Shown here one piece after another: positions 44,590 to 58,575 of a stretch of 64,000 bases of DNA. The translations under genes and the position numbers were made by a program. Numbering within the stretch: the first letter of the stretch is position 1; every line of letters begins with the position of its first letter. Below the pieces are notes generated by a model that ran no database searches, had not been told where the DNA came from, and was given only the letters and a program-made list of their open reading frames with translations. Source of the stretch: Aulostomus chinensis (Eukaryota > Chordata > Actinopteri > Syngnathiformes > Aulostomidae); assembly GCA_037954235.1 (NCBI GenBank), contig JBBMOA010000014.1, forward strand, positions 22,354,773 to 22,418,772, given 5' to 3'.

Positions 44590-47489
44590 AAGTTTTTAAG
44601 TTATTAAGTTTCTTAAATTAAAACCGATGACACCATTGTATAATCATAACCATAACCACCACCTCCGTACAACCAACAAAATGAAAAACAACAGCCAAGT
44701 GTACAGCACATGGAAAACACAGAACGAACTGTTCTTAGGGTGAAACTGTGTGGTGCATGAAAGTGAAATTATGAGTTGCTGAGGTAGCAAATCCAGAGAG
44801 AGAGACAGAGAGAGAGAGAGACAAGTGTTTAATGTCATCAGCTGTCTTGCTACTCCATGTACTGCAAGAGATCCTTTTTTTCCTGCAACCACAGAACTGG
44901 ATATCTTTGGGTTGCCTTCAAGAGAAACAATTCTGTAACAACTTTCGCTCCTTTAATAACATGCTGTACATCGAAGAAAGGGCCCGGCACTTCTGCTGAA
45001 TCTGGACTCAATTCTTCACGCCTGGCTCAGACAGAGTTCCTTCCTCCTGAGGGATTCAGTATCGCTCTCTGGAGAGGACAGCACGCATCTATAAATTTCC
45101 CCTTTTATGAAGCAAATCAAATCAATATTGCCTCAACAACTAAAAGTCTTTGCTTGTTTTTTCACTTTGTTAAGATAATTCTCTACAGCCGACGTTGTGA
45201 GAAGATTTATGATGCAGACATGTGCAGTATGTTTGCATAACATAGCAGTGACAGAACTGTGAATAATTGTGATTAGAGCTGCAACGTTACCTCGTACAAA
45301 GAATAAACCACTGTTTACTCGGGTGGGAATGTCATTTATTACCTATGAGTGTAAAACATTATGTTAGACAAAGTTCAAGAAATATACTCACCGTCACATT
45401 TAAATCCTCCAAATGAAAAGTATTGTCAGTTAAAATACTGCGTTTAACAACTGTGCTTTTTTTCTGTCCAGGACTTTCGGTCATAAAATGCCAGTAAGAA
45501 GAAGCAAAACAAGCACATCTGAGGGTTTTTAACATTTTGCAATAAACTGTCCGTATGAAACTTTTTCAAAACATCATTCATCATTTTGAACAGAAATACA
45601 TTACCTTCACATTCTGACTATGTGATAAATTTTCTCTTTAACAAGACTGAGAGCTTAAGTATGACAGCTGAGAAGGGCAGATGTGCAGCGAACTGCTAAA
45701 GTCTGCATCCACACAGACAGGCCTTCCTGTTCAGGATCTCAGTTTGGTTTGCATGCTAGCATTTATAGTACAGATATCAGACTGCTGCTGTGATGATTAA
45801 CAGATATCTGGACATTAAAGCCCCATTAAGCAACTATTTTACCTTATAATAGCAGCTTCCAAATCCTTAAACCCGCCGCGGGAATGACAAATTAATTAAA
45901 TTAAATGTCCCCTTCTGAGATCAATCAAATCTATCAATGGTCAGCTCTTGCACTGCCGTGCCGCCCCTTTTATGACCTGTTCTTGCACTATGTAACTTGT
46001 GTGTTGTGTGTGTGACCGATCTTAAACCCAGCCATCTGTGACACAAGACCTTCAGGATTTTTCATCATAATTGTAAGGATCTCATAGATCCCTTCACGTT
46101 GTTGCGTGGTGGTGACCTGCAGTCGCACCATGGAAACGTGACAAGTGTAAATCCTAACTTCCCTGGTTCCCACTTCAGAGGGCAGGTCGGCCAAACTGTT
46201 GGAGCCGTTCTTTGTGGTTCTGCACTAACATGTCGTTGTTGGGTTCAGCTGTCAGTGTCAATCAATTCATGCAACTCACTTTAACTGAAATCGAGCACTC
46301 GCACCAAATACGGGAAGAGTTTGACTGCAGCAGGTCAGTAAAACCAAAGCTGCAGCTGATCTGAAAACATCGTTCCATTCTTTTGTCCCATGTCAAAGTT
46401 TGCTGACCTTCATGAAGCGTTTGGAACCCAACCCCTCAGACATCACGCATCTTCATCTTACTTACGACCTGTGCCAGCAGAGGGTGCTGTTACCACCACA
46501 AAAGCTAAATTTATATTCTTCCTTTAAAACAATTCAATGCCATTTTCCATTTTTGACTTGATTATGGTGCTGGTTGAAAAAGTAGGGGAGCAGCATGATG
46601 ATTACAGTTCATCAGTAGAATCTGAATGTCTGAACCAACTCCAATGGCAGTCCATCAGCGGCTGCAAAGAGTTTTCACTACAAACCACAAATACCAACCC
46701 AAAATGAGTCATTTTCTATCTGTAAAATATTTAAAGGTTCTCCATCCAGGACTGAGGTATTTTAGTCAGGATCAAAGTGGCCCGACCAACACTGACAGCC
46801 ATACATGGCATAAATGTCTCCTCTATCAAACAGTTTCCTGGAATGATTTCAGTGTCATATTGCAGCCATATTTTATAGCATGATATATTTGAGTTTTATG
46901 ATTAAATGCCTGGAGAAATATGGTTTGGTGTAAAATTACATTAGCTTTTCTTAACCTGACTGCATTTATAAGCCTGTTTTTCTGTCTCCATAAAACAAAT
47001 TTCCATCCAGACATTGTTCTGCTGCACGGCGTAAATCAATATTTCCAAAGAGAAGTACAGTTTGCCACAGAGCCACTCTGCTCTTTTTGCAGCAGTAGCT
47101 CCAGACAAAGATAAATGATCTGCGACCAGCCAGCACAGTTTAAGGCCAAGTATATATCTCTGTAGATTTTCAGATATGTCAAAAATCTGAGTAGGGCAGC
47201 CTGGAGAAGGAGAAAATGCTGCCAATTAGACCTTTAAAACATAAATCACACTTTACTGCTCTGTCTCATCAAGTGGCCAATGTTCAGTTCCCAGTCACTG
47301 AAAAGAGGAATATCATTAATAGCAGGTCTGAAATAGATTGAATAAATGTGCAGCACACGCAGCTTCTCCTGAGGTATCCATGATATCAACTTACACCCCT
47401 GCAGAGGCAAGAATGTGATGAAGGAACATGAGGGTACAGAATCAAAAACATTCTTATATCACCCACATTCATTCAATCATTCAGCAGGG

Positions 47490-47492
<3 letters not shown>
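44590..47492. other. Non-coding stretch
   Basis: No gene recognised. A 127-codon open frame at 44,857-45,240 (plus) has no domain, signal peptide or splice context. A GA-rich stretch lies at 44,797-44,821. Confidence 0.45.

Positions 47493-47549
<57 letters not shown>
47493..47549. repeat. (GT)n microsatellite
   Basis: About 28 GT dinucleotides, uninterrupted. Confidence 0.97.
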
Positions 47550-47554
<5 letters not shown>

Positions 47555-47672
47555 GCCTGCATGATGTCACCCAGTGATGTGTAGCCTTGTGTTTGGAGGT
47601 TTTAGCATTTCGGGCTTCTCTAATTTGTTTTATTTATTTATTTATCTTTATATTTGGGATGGGGGGGGGGGG

Positions 47673-48018
47673 CAGCCCGGTGGAGCAGTGGTCCTCACTG
47701 TGGCCCCCCAGCAAGAAGGTTGTGGGTGGAGCCCCGGCTGGAGCACGGGGTCTTTCTGGGTGAGTCTCCATGTTCTCCCTGTTCCTGCTGGGTTCTCTCT
47801 GGTACTCCAGCTTCCTCCACAGTCCAAAGACATCAAGAGGGACCAGGTTAATCCAGACTCTAAATTGACTGTAGGCGTGGCTGGGAGAGCCAATGGTTGT
47901 CTGTCTCTATGTGTTGGCCCTGCATGGACTGGTGACCTGTCCAGGGGGAAGGCTGCTGGGATATGCTCCACCCCCACCACCCTCAACAGGAGAAGAGGGA
48001 GAAAATGGAGGGATGGAT
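47673..48018 (+). mobile_element. SINE-like dispersed fish repeat, copy 2
   Basis: The fuller of two copies of the repeat also at 4,497-4,757. It starts after a run of 12 G (47,661-47,672) with cagcccggtggagcagtgg and continues past the point where copy 1 diverges (gtgacctgtccaggg) to a typical end (ggctgctgggatatgctcca...agaagaggg, then gatggatg). A spurious 188-codon frame crosses it. Confidence 0.78.
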
Positions 48019-51000
48019 GTATTTTTGGACCAGAAGTGACCATATTTGGACAAGAGGGTTCAGGGCTCAGAGGGTTTCAGGTGAAATATATTCATATATT
48101 CAAATATATTCTTATTTTGTTTTGCCAGCAGCAGGCCTAAATTAAAGGTTTTTTTTTTAAGTTCAAACTCTGGTGACAAACCTACAGTTTGGTCAGGACC
48201 AATAATCTGAAAGTCAGCATGGCCATGTCTCCCTTGGACCACAGACCTTTGGGATATTTAGAGTGGATTTTGGATTACTACAGAATGCATATTCTGTGAC
48301 AAAGAAATGAACAAAATAAACACCACTTATGTGACTTTTGAAGACTTAATTGTTAAAAGTAAAAAGCTGATGTGAAACTGTAAATGGATGCGTGACCTCA
48401 GCTTCACCACAGCTGAGCTGCTTTTCTGATGATGTTAACAATGTTTAATTTTGTTCAGAGGCTTGTTAGCAGCCACCTTTTTACTATTTATAAAAGCTTT
48501 GAACTTGACAAGTGTGCTATCAACATAAAAACATATTTAATGCCGTAGAACAAAGCAGGAAATTATTGAAATGTTACAGACCTTATTTCAGAAATTCAAT
48601 CAAAAACACATTAAGAAATCCCAGTGATGAGGGAACTGGGACTCATTAGAACTCTGGTGGAGTACGTTAGGAGGTGGGCGCCAAGGTGACATGCAGAAGA
48701 GGTGCAGGCAGAGTGAAGCGGTTTAAAGAAAGCACCTGGAATGACAGGTGCCAAAAAATACAGAAACCCCTTAAACCCAGTTCACAGCTACAGAGGCACA
48801 CAGCAGTCCTGTTAGCACTTGGTACTCAAGAAGAAAATAGAAGTTAAATTCAGTATGAATGTATACTTGGGTGTTGAAACTAAGCTCTTTTTTGAGTTGT
48901 GTGTTGCTGTAGAGTCAAAGGTCAAGCTGCAAACAATCACGCCAAACCAAGGCCGTTTGCCAGAATGAGCAAAGTTCAATGACATTCATCTTTTAAACAA
49001 AAGCTGTGCTGAAAAGCTGTGAGGCATTAAGAAATAAACGCTGAGGCTGATGCTATAATTGTGTGTTTGATGTCGGCAGCGGCAGCGCTGTCACAGCTGC
49101 AGCAGCTGTGACAGCATCCACACACTAGTTTAAAGAAGTAGCTGCTTCCATCCATCACCAGTCTCATGCTACGCTAAGCTAACCGGCTGCTGCAGCATCT
49201 TTATCTATATGTCAGTACCCAGGCTGTGGATTATATTTCCCAGAACTGCAGTGTACTGGATGATTAGCTCGACTGTTATGATGCAGAGTCATTTGCTCCC
49301 ATTGGCGGTGCCATGGTAACGCACCATCCGATGGGTGCTGGTGATGGAGAGGCAGAGTGAAGTTCGCCTCACGGCTGCAGTCACAGATGATTATGTCAAC
49401 AAGTTGATCTGTACAAACTGCAGCTTGGCGCTCTGTCTCACGTTGTCTGACATGTGACTCTCCCCTGACTACTGGACCTGCTCTGCTGCTCCTCTCCGTC
49501 AGGACGGATTTGGTGGCTTTAAGCTAATTATTGCAGCAGATGTTGGACCCAGTTTGTTTTAAGACATGTGAAACCAGTGTCTGCCGTTTTCTCTCCAGCT
49601 GGTTCTCTGGTTTTACACGCTGCTTAATTACATCCACACATCTCTACATTGTCAGCCATTTAATAGGCGAACAGTGACAACAACTGTAATGATCATTAAT
49701 CTTCTAATTAGGCCACAGGCAGGCCGGACCCGACCAGCCCACAGGGCCGGCACCAGGGTCCGGGGGCAACTGGGCACCCCGCTACCCATCCTCCCCTCCA
49801 CCTCCTCTCCTGTCCTTCTTTATGATATAATTAAGCTTTCTTTGGGGGGTTGATCTTTGTATCATCCAGCGTCCTCAGAGAGAGGTTTCAAAGTCTGAAG
49901 TACAGCAATGTGTACCTGTTTCCTGCTTCATTGTTAACGTCTTACGATCAACCTTAAGACGTTGCTTGAATCTGGGTTGCTCCAGCTGAAGTCTCCTAAA
50001 GTTACAGATTGTAAATTGATGTCATTTTCTTTATTTTATTTTACATCCTTTTCCACTTTTTAACTTGGTCCCAAAATGGAGCAACAATAGAACAACATTG
50101 CTGAGAATAAAAGCCATCTTTTTAGTGGGGAAAAGCATTTATATTATTTGCTTTTGTATTATACATACTGATGCATCTTGGGTTGAATTATATATCCTTT
50201 TGAACACATCTCTCCATGGGATTATTATATGGATAACATTCTTCCATTTGCTACAGCTTTTTATACACTTTAGTGTTGATTTTATTTCCATTCGTCCCTG
50301 ACAGTTGTCTTACAGGCGGATCACTTGCCAGCTGTGTTCTGCCATGTTTTGTTATTTCAGTTTTCCATCCATTCAGCATTGACGTAATGATTTTATCATA
50401 TGTTAGTGGTGTGCATCTTATTAGTCATCTACTAACCATATACCTGAGACATTTTCAAATGAAAGTATTTTATTTCTGCTTTCTGTTAAATCACTGATGA
50501 ATATTATGTTCTTAGTGAGTAATTATTTGTGTGCACGGGCGTTTGTCTATCAGCAGGCTGCTGTGAAACCGTGGTGTGTCTGGGGGCGATGGTGGCACTG
50601 CAGCGACCCTAAGATAATGTCTTCCAGGAAGTCTGACACCGAGGGACACACGCTGGTTTTAGGCGGTTGAAGTGGGACTCCTCCTTCATCGGTGTCGGGC
50701 GGAAGCCTCTCAGTCGTCTCTCTGACTTGTGGTTTCAGTGCAGCTTGTGGTTGTGCTGGACTTGTTTTTCCCTCCAGTGTTTTGTCCTGATTGTAGCAGA
50801 TCAGGTGAAGTCACTGTCAGACGAAGGTAACAAGTTTCTCCTGAAAACCTCGAGCCAGCCAGACATCGAGGACGTGAAGACGGAAACCTTCGTAACAAGC
50901 CGAACGTTCTGATGATCTCCACTGATAGACGAGGGAAAGCTAAATCCACATAAACATGAGCCGAGCAGCAGGAGATTCTGAATCTTGACGCGAGAAGCTC

Positions 51001-53567
51001 TCTGCTCCTTCAACCATCATCGTCTTTTATTTCACACTCACTGACGATCCAACCTTAACACCTCAGACCCCCACCAGCTCGCTCTGACACTTTTACTGGT
51101 AATCGACTCCATTTGGGCTCCTCCAGGCTCCTGCGGCGACATGTTTCCCTTTGATTCACTGCTACCCTGTTCCAGCCCCCTCTTCCTCCCGTTTCCTTGG
51201 GTCTCTAACTAAAACCTTGTTGGTCAAATTAAAAACAGTTTAGCCTGCTGCACTGGCTTCCATCACCAGCCCATAAACAGAAATGTTTTGGTCATGTAAC
51301 ACAGACGCCGTGCAATTGTCTTCACTCCTTTAACTCAAATGTGGCTTCATCTGCAAGCTGATATGATAGAAGCGTTTTCTTCAGGAGAGTGAAAACAAGC
51401 AGCTTCTGTCTGCAGCGTAACCGTGTCACAGCGGCGGAGAAGCTCAGCGCTGGAGCAGACCTGTCGGGGGGGCACAACTGGATGCTGCCAGAGCTGAACC
51501 CTTCGTGACAGATGGAAACGAATCCCACTAATGTTTCAGATTTAAGAGAAACATTTTGTGGCACTAACCTTCCGGTGGTTTCTCAAAGTGCCACCTGGTT
51601 ATTGTGAGATCAAATCGACTTGAACAGATCCATAATTCAGGGTTCAGCACATCAAAAGGAAATCAACGTAATGGGGCTTAAATGCAAACTTTGTGATGGC
51701 TAATGACCACAAAATTGACTGTCGGGTTCAATTAGACAGCTCAGTGCTTAACATTAACCTACCAGATCTGGAATTAAACATGCCACTGAATACGGCTTTC
51801 AAAGAGAGGCTTTCTTATCGTGACAGAGACACAGCAGATTGAGAGGACGGAGAGAAGTGAGAGAAGCGAGAGACAAGCCTCCTCCTCTCTCCTCTCTCCC
51901 ACTGAGGCTAAAGTTACTCGCCTCTGACTGATGGACAAAAAAGGCCCGCACACTAACCCTCTATATTTCATAGGTTTGTGTTGTCATTGTGATTCACTCC
52001 CCCTCTCCCTCTGTCTCTCTCTCTTTTTCTCTGAATGCTGTTCGATGTCACATGAAATAGAAAAACCACATGCTGTTGCTTCAGAGTCAAACTCAACGTG
52101 TCTTCAAAAAAAACAAAAAACATCCCAGAGTTTTGATTTTTGTATTGAGCAGTTCTCCTGGGACTGGAGAGTTCTTACTTGATTTGCCTCCTTCTTCAAC
52201 TCATTGATCTGATTGGTTGAAGTGTGATTGACAGATGGTTTATCGAGTCACCTCACAAGCGCTTCAGAAGCGTCTGCTCTCCCAGTTGGCGACTTCAGAC
52301 GGTTCTGTGAAAACAACCAACTGACGTCCCATAACAAGGGGTTTTTGTGCCTGCGCATAACCACATTAAAGCATTTTTGCTGAATTTAATTGCAAAGCAC
52401 TGTTGTGAGTAAACCCTAATTATAAAATAATTCCATCTAAACTACAGAGAAGCTGCAGTTCTATGTTGTTGATTGTGCTCCCAGAAGGGTCCTCTCGGTT
52501 GTCTTTGTTTCCACAGTGCGGACATGAAGTTAGCGTGTTTAACACATTAATCCCACCTACATTTCTCTGCAAGTCGTGTTCATGTTCTCGGTGTAGGACT
52601 CAAGTGTTTTTTGCACGCTTGAGCAGATCAAGTCAAAGCAGACATGACTGATCTGCACGTCGCCGATTTTTGGCGATTTTTTCCTTCTTTTTTTCTGTTT
52701 TTCTTCCAACACGGGTTCACAATGAGGCCATTGACAAGTTGATTTGGCCCCACACTCCCACTGACACCTGCAACACCCCTACAAATTGGCAGGCGGCAGC
52801 GGTTTAATAAACCGAGCTGTGAAGAGTTCATAAATCTCTGGCTCTCAACCTGGCTAATAGTGCAGCTCTGAGGCCACTGAGGTGACTATTGCACGCAGAA
52901 ATATCCTGTATGCTTTCTTGCCTGTAAAATTAAAGCCTGTAGTCTGTAACTTGAGGCGACCTTGCAGTCACATGGCCAGCAGCACCGATGTGTTAATGAA
53001 AGTGACACACACTCAGCCGGCCTGAAACCTGAAGCTTAAACAAACACATACAAATCACAGGCCTGATGGCTCCAGCACCACCTCTACAGCGCCTGGTCTC
53101 AACGGTGACATGGGAACCCCATCCTTACAGGTAAATACACCTGTACACTTACAATTTTATGCAAACATTATATAAATATTGTCCCAAAGTCTGAACATAA
53201 AGCTGGAGCCTGATGGCTGGAGGCTGCTGAAGCTCTGAGCGACACACAAAGAGTTCTCTGTGTAACCTAGGAGTTCACACATGCTGTCAAACATGAGCAC
53301 GACGTGCTGGAACACCAGCAGAACACACAAACATGGATTGTGCAGGAGGCGCTGCCATTAACGCTGGCGGCCGCAGTTTACACAGCAAACTTCAGTTTTC
53401 ATGTGTGTCTTTTAGATCTTCGCTGTAAATGTTTAAATATCTCCAGATTCGTCTCCTGTTAACACGGCGGATTTATTTATTTTTATTATTTCAGAAGAAT
53501 AGTTGGGGTGTGTCAGTGGTTGGGGCTCTGAGAGAGCATTTCAGACACAAGCTGTGTGTATGTGTGT

Positions 53568-53569
<2 letters not shown>
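48019..53569. other. Non-coding stretch
   Basis: No gene recognised. A diverged piece of the ctaagctaac repeat family lies near 49,140-49,190. One exon-like segment at 50,800-50,912 is listed separately. Confidence 0.4.
50800..50912 (+). other. Candidate terminal exon, unidentified
   Basis: A good acceptor (cctgattgtagcag) is followed by a frame reading DQVKSLSDEGNKFLLK, then a 21-residue charged tail ending TSRTF and a stop at 50,910-50,912. The composition is protein-like, but the peptide is unfamiliar, no upstream exon was found and no AATAAA follows closely. It may be chance. Confidence 0.2.

Positions 53570-53651
<82 letters not shown>
53570..53651. repeat. (GT)n microsatellite
   Basis: About 40 GT dinucleotides; the longest in the window. 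Confidence 0.97.
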
Positions 53652-53654
<3 letters not shown>

Positions 53655-56600
53655 GTCCATGTGCTAGTGATTTCCCTGCTCTCCTCTGTGTACGCTGGGG
53701 CGACAAGAGCTGAGGCCTGGACCTGATGCCGGCACCGCCGCTGTCAGCAGGGGCCCAGAACCGTTGATAAGCGCATGCAGGCTGCTGGCTGAAACACAGA
53801 AGTACAACATGTTGGTCGGCTTCAGGATTCTGGTGGCCAGATTTATTCCAGCTTTCTGCTCCTCGTCTTTAACCTAACCTAAGCTGTAACTTGTGGCTCC
53901 GTGCAGCCTCACATTTAGCTCAGCAGGGACGACGCGTCTCTGCAGGCGAACCTGGACGTGAGCCTCGCCATGGGTTCCCCAACAAGCAGCCTGCGGGATT
54001 TTGACAGTGGATTTTCGATCATTATGGAAACTGAGCTCTGAGGCAAACGCGTTGAAGGGACTTCCATGTTTTGTTTAGCAACATAATCAAAGGCCACTCT
54101 CATGATTTTTGAGGTGTTTGAGCAGCTCCTTTAGCTGCCAGTTTGCACCTGTCGTATTTAAGGTGAGACACAAACACTGACATCCAGGTGTGCTACTTGT
54201 GGGATTTACTAATCTGATTTAATCTGTCGAAACATGAAAACCCATTCAGCTGCAGTGAACCACAAACCTTATTTCAGGCTTGAGAGAACCGGACGCTCAA
54301 CAACACTCACACGCGTCCCGTGTCAGGCGTGTCACCATTGTTGACAACGAGTATTATTCTCCTCAAACTCCCAGCAAAGAAGCAATACTTTTACCAACAA
54401 TAGATAGTAAAAACCTCTCAACTACTCTGAGAGTCTTGCTGTTTTACCTCTTTGTTTTCTTGTGGATTGTTTGTGGCCTGTTAATCTTTTTAATGTTTTG
54501 TCATGACTACAACTCCTCGCTGGTCAGTGTTGTCAGTGCTACGTTTATGTAATAGTGCTGCTCTTGGCATTCTATTCTCTCATCTTCCTCCTGGTTTCTA
54601 ACTTTGACCTTTGTGCTCAGGCTGAAAGCACCGACTTGTGTTAACGTTGACTGGTGTTAACCGATCTGAGGTGACGCAGCAGTTTCTCTCCTGGGAGCAG
54701 GTGCAGACTTCCTCCTGAGCGTCTGCAGTCGGGCCCTGCTCTGGTGTTTGTCTCGCTCATCCAGACTGATTTGACAGACCTGTTGTGACTCATTACAGAT
54801 CCCCTTCAGGCAGATCCAGGCTGTTTTTGCAGGAGTTATGTAAGTCTTTGGTGTGAGGAGCGCAGACGTCCCGGTGGAGGAGCATGTGGAGTCGTCTGAT
54901 TAGGGAATGCCACGCTGTCAAATGTTATGACAGGATCCACATCCTCTCTAGTGCTGAGCAGATGTTCCAAATTATACTGTGAGGCGTATTAATCTTTTCT
55001 GTAACCAGATGGGAAACTTCCACTAAAGCACTTTATTACGATAGCGAGAGCTGCCGATGCTCTGTTAGCTGTGCATCTTCAGAGCGCTGATATTCTGACA
55101 CGGCTAAAAACATTCTGTACATGCGTTTGTGTGACCAGATGAAATTCAGACGACCTCTCTAATGTAATCCAGAGGGGGGCGCTGTCGAAGAAGGCATCGG
55201 GCCTCTCAGGCTCAACCTCGTACGGCGTCGTGCTGCTCTACACTATGTTGTGTATTTTAACGTGGTACAGAATATATCACACAAATAAAGTGTCAACACA
55301 CACATACTGTAGAATACAAGCGGGTTTATTTCAGAATAATGTACACAGGTGGTGTCACAGCACACTCCAGGGATTGACTGCAGGTACATCAGATTATTCC
55401 TTTAACAAAGTGCAGATCAATTCTGAAACTGCAGTATTCCTCAAATAGCCCCTTAGATATTTCTAGAGACACGGCTCACTAAACACTGACCTTCAGGTCC
55501 TAAACTTTGACACATTACACTGGAATTTGAGTCCGGATCATACAGGCCTTCTTTATGAGGCTTGAGCAAAGACCATTTCTGTTTAGCTTTTCACTTTAAC
55601 AGCACAGGCAACAAGAGAAGGTCCAGCGTGGGCTGATCTCATCCCAGTTTGCAGCTCCTGTGTTCGTGCGGCTCACATTTACTCTTTTATTGTCAGCTTG
55701 TTCTTGTTTTTTTGGATGCACTCGCACTCACACAAGTGTTCTGAGATCATATTTGGATGACGGAGTAACAATCCTCTTGAGCAGAGTGCTGAGAATAAAA
55801 TTGGGAGTTTGCTTTCATGTCAACCAAATTTCATCAGTTTCTTCTGTGTTTTTAGAGTTTCGGTTACTTGTGTAAAAGCTGAATGTGGTTCCAGCTCTGG
55901 CAACTCAGCAAGGTCACCCTGCTTTTATGTGACGGTGGCTGGTGGTAGAGAAGAGGAGGGGGAGGCATTTCCAGTAGATGGTGGTAGTGGGTAACTCTAC
56001 ACCAGGCTCACAGGCTGCAGAACACGTTTGCATTTTTGACTCATTTATAAAGGCAGGAGGATTTAGAGAGACTTTTGCAGCTCATCAAAATCAATGACAA
56101 CATATATTTTGTTTTATATTTTCACAACACAAAAAAGCACCGTCATACAATTACTGAATTTGTTCAAATAACAAAGAATTTTAATTCACGTTCACAGTGG
56201 CAACGTTTTCCCACAGTTCCCGCCGGCATCTGAGGGTGGGAGCCAAGAGCTGGAGAACTTCCAGTGAGCTTGTACCAAGTGAAAGAAAAAATCAGGGGAG
56301 CCAGTTAATATCTAGAGCTCCAGTCGTGCTGAGAAGAAGCTAACAAGGAGCTGAGCATTTAGTGGTCACAGCCCAAGAACGTCAAGTCAGTTTGTGATTA
56401 GATTAACAGGAACCAAATTTATTCTCCAGGTTAACTGGCTAATACATTTATAGGTGTAAAGAAAACCATGTTAGTTTCAGGTTTCAGGTGTTTTTCTGCC
56501 CTCTAGTGGTGAGGCATATTTTCCTCCTCTCCAGTCCGGCCGCTTACCTTCAACGCTGCAGCAGCACTTCTATGCATTGCACCAGAAGTTGTGTCATTTG

Positions 56601-58449
56601 CCCTCTTTTTTCATGAAATAGGAGGGATAATGTGACTAAATACAAGATTTAGGGTGAAATAGAGGCGTGTTTGTCTGTGCTTTACTGCAGGAATTGTGAG
56701 ACACAGAAGAGGAAGAACAGCAAGAAGACACAAATATAAATGAATAAAGAAATAAAGAAGGGGAAGTCCCAGCTCTGGTCCCGGTGGCGAGGACATGCTC
56801 TTCAGTTAGCAGCATCCATGCTGACCTCCACCACTGTTGTTGTTCAGGAAGCTTTTCCTAATCAGGAGACGCTCGCTGAGAGCAGGTGTGACCACATCCC
56901 CACCTGAGCGCAGAGAGCAAACACACCTTGACGCCTGATGATGGATGGGTTGTGATGTCATTGTCGTAAAACCAGGTGCCTCCCAAGGTCACAAAATCCC
57001 TGCTGTTTAATTAAGGCAAAGCTTTAATAGCTGGTAGACGTAGCTGATGGTAGCAGCTCGGCCGCTCCGTGGTTGCCACTGTTGCCTCTCAGGTCCCAAG
57101 TCTGAGACATGAACAGGACTCGTATGTTTATCTGTTTTTATTGTAAAGCACTCTGTGTATTAGTACTGTGAAGAGCGCTATACAAATACAATTTTACTTA
57201 CTTACTGATGCTTCTCACCAGGAAGCGCCTGAGGGCTGCACATGGCTGCTCGGAGGCCACGCTGCACCGGAGCGGAATACCTGGATGACTTCTAGGTTTC
57301 AGCAACAGTTCTCATTCAAACTCATTCAGCTACAATTCAAATCAAGAGGGATCGCCTGAGCGTTGGAGGAGAGGAAAACACATGCATAGTTTCAGCATCC
57401 CGACACATGAGATGGACGGATTACAGCTACGAGCTGCCATCACGTTAGAGAACTCCTCTCCTATGGCGTTTTTAATCGTTGCTCTCTTGAACGTTCAGAT
57501 TTAGAACCTGGGAAAGAACGGCGTACATTCATGAGTTAATGATTTCCTCTGTGAATGAAAACACGCTCACAGGAAAACAGAATTCTTCATACCTGTTAGC
57601 GTGTCCCAGCCCCGCAAATCCTAACTCAGCTCAGGCTCATGTTCTTCCAATTTTCTTTAAAGGCAGAAAATCTAATTGATTCTAAGATAAAAGAGCCAGT
57701 TGTTTTGGCCTGATGTCATCTCAAAAAGTTATTAAATTGTCTCGGTGGGGGGGTCTGGTTCAAGCTTAACACAGATGAAATTTACCGACAGTACAAGCAC
57801 TTCAAACTTTTACTGAGCAGATGGTCATTTAATGGAAAAACAGCCTCTAACAGGTGAGGCACAGCTTTCAATGCTCACATTTCTGATGTCTTTGATACAT
57901 TTTTATAAGCCACATATTAAATCAGAAATAGTCAAAAGTTACATGGTCTAAGAGCTTATTCATGATTATTTTAGCTCTTACATTTTGTTTGCGATGCGCG
58001 TCTGTATATATGAGAGTGGGTCTGTGTCTGTGTGTGTGGGTCTGTGTGCCTGAATAGTTGGTGGGATTGTTTCCAGGAGGTCATAATGAAACACAGATCA
58101 TTTCATCGCAGCGTAAACCAATAACGTAGGACAAACAACAGCTCAGCAGCATAATCAAACCTGACGACAAGTGACAGGCGAGCATTAGCTGCATTTCACA
58201 AAATTAACATTTAACTCTCCGCCAGGGCGAAAAGTCACATTTGAAAGGGCTATGAGTAGTTCATGGAAGCGATTATGAGGCTGGCCTGTGGCCCCTGTGA
58301 AGACCCTCACTGAGACTCAAGGTCAGAGGTCACGCAGACCATTAGTAGTCTCATTATGGGGTTTCGCTTCACATTTACATGCTGTATAAAGAACAGAACC
58401 AGAGCTGGAGCCGAGACAAAGACAAGATTAGGGTCCTCAAAGCTATCCT

Positions 58450-58451
<2 letters not shown>
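53652..58451. other. Non-coding stretch
   Basis: No gene recognised. A 90-codon frame at 54,280-54,552 (plus) would encode one hydrophobic segment but starts at TTG. On the minus strand AATAAA-type signals near 55,325 could mark the 3' end of an unseen transcript. Neither is strong enough to call. Confidence 0.4.
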
Positions 58452-58525
<74 letters not shown>

Positions 58526-58528
58526 CAG

Positions 58529-58573
<45 letters not shown>
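58452..58573. repeat. Compound (GT)n-(GA)n microsatellite
   Basis: About 36 GT units (to 58,524), a short ACAGGAC spacer, then about 21 GA units (58,532-58,573). Confidence 0.97.

Positions 58574-58575
<2 letters not shown>

Noticed and set aside
44857..45240. 127-codon plus-strand frame
   Set aside because: No recognisable motif and no splice signals; length is within chance expectation for 64 kb and six frames.
47574..48140. 188-codon plus-strand frame and 131-codon antisense frame
   Set aside because: They coincide with the SINE-like repeat and recur at the other copy (4,450-4,810); repeat translation, not a gene.
54280..54552. 90-codon frame with one strong hydrophobic segment (LLFYLFVFLWIVCGLLIFLMF), possible membrane microprotein
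   Set aside because: It starts at TTG, has no conserved context, and the hydrophobicity comes from a T-rich stretch; without transcription data it is not supportable.
56611..56796. Minus-strand 61-codon frame with a hydrophobic stretch
   Set aside because: The hydrophobic run is a polypyrimidine tract (ttcttgctgttcttcctcttctg) read as protein; no further coding evidence.
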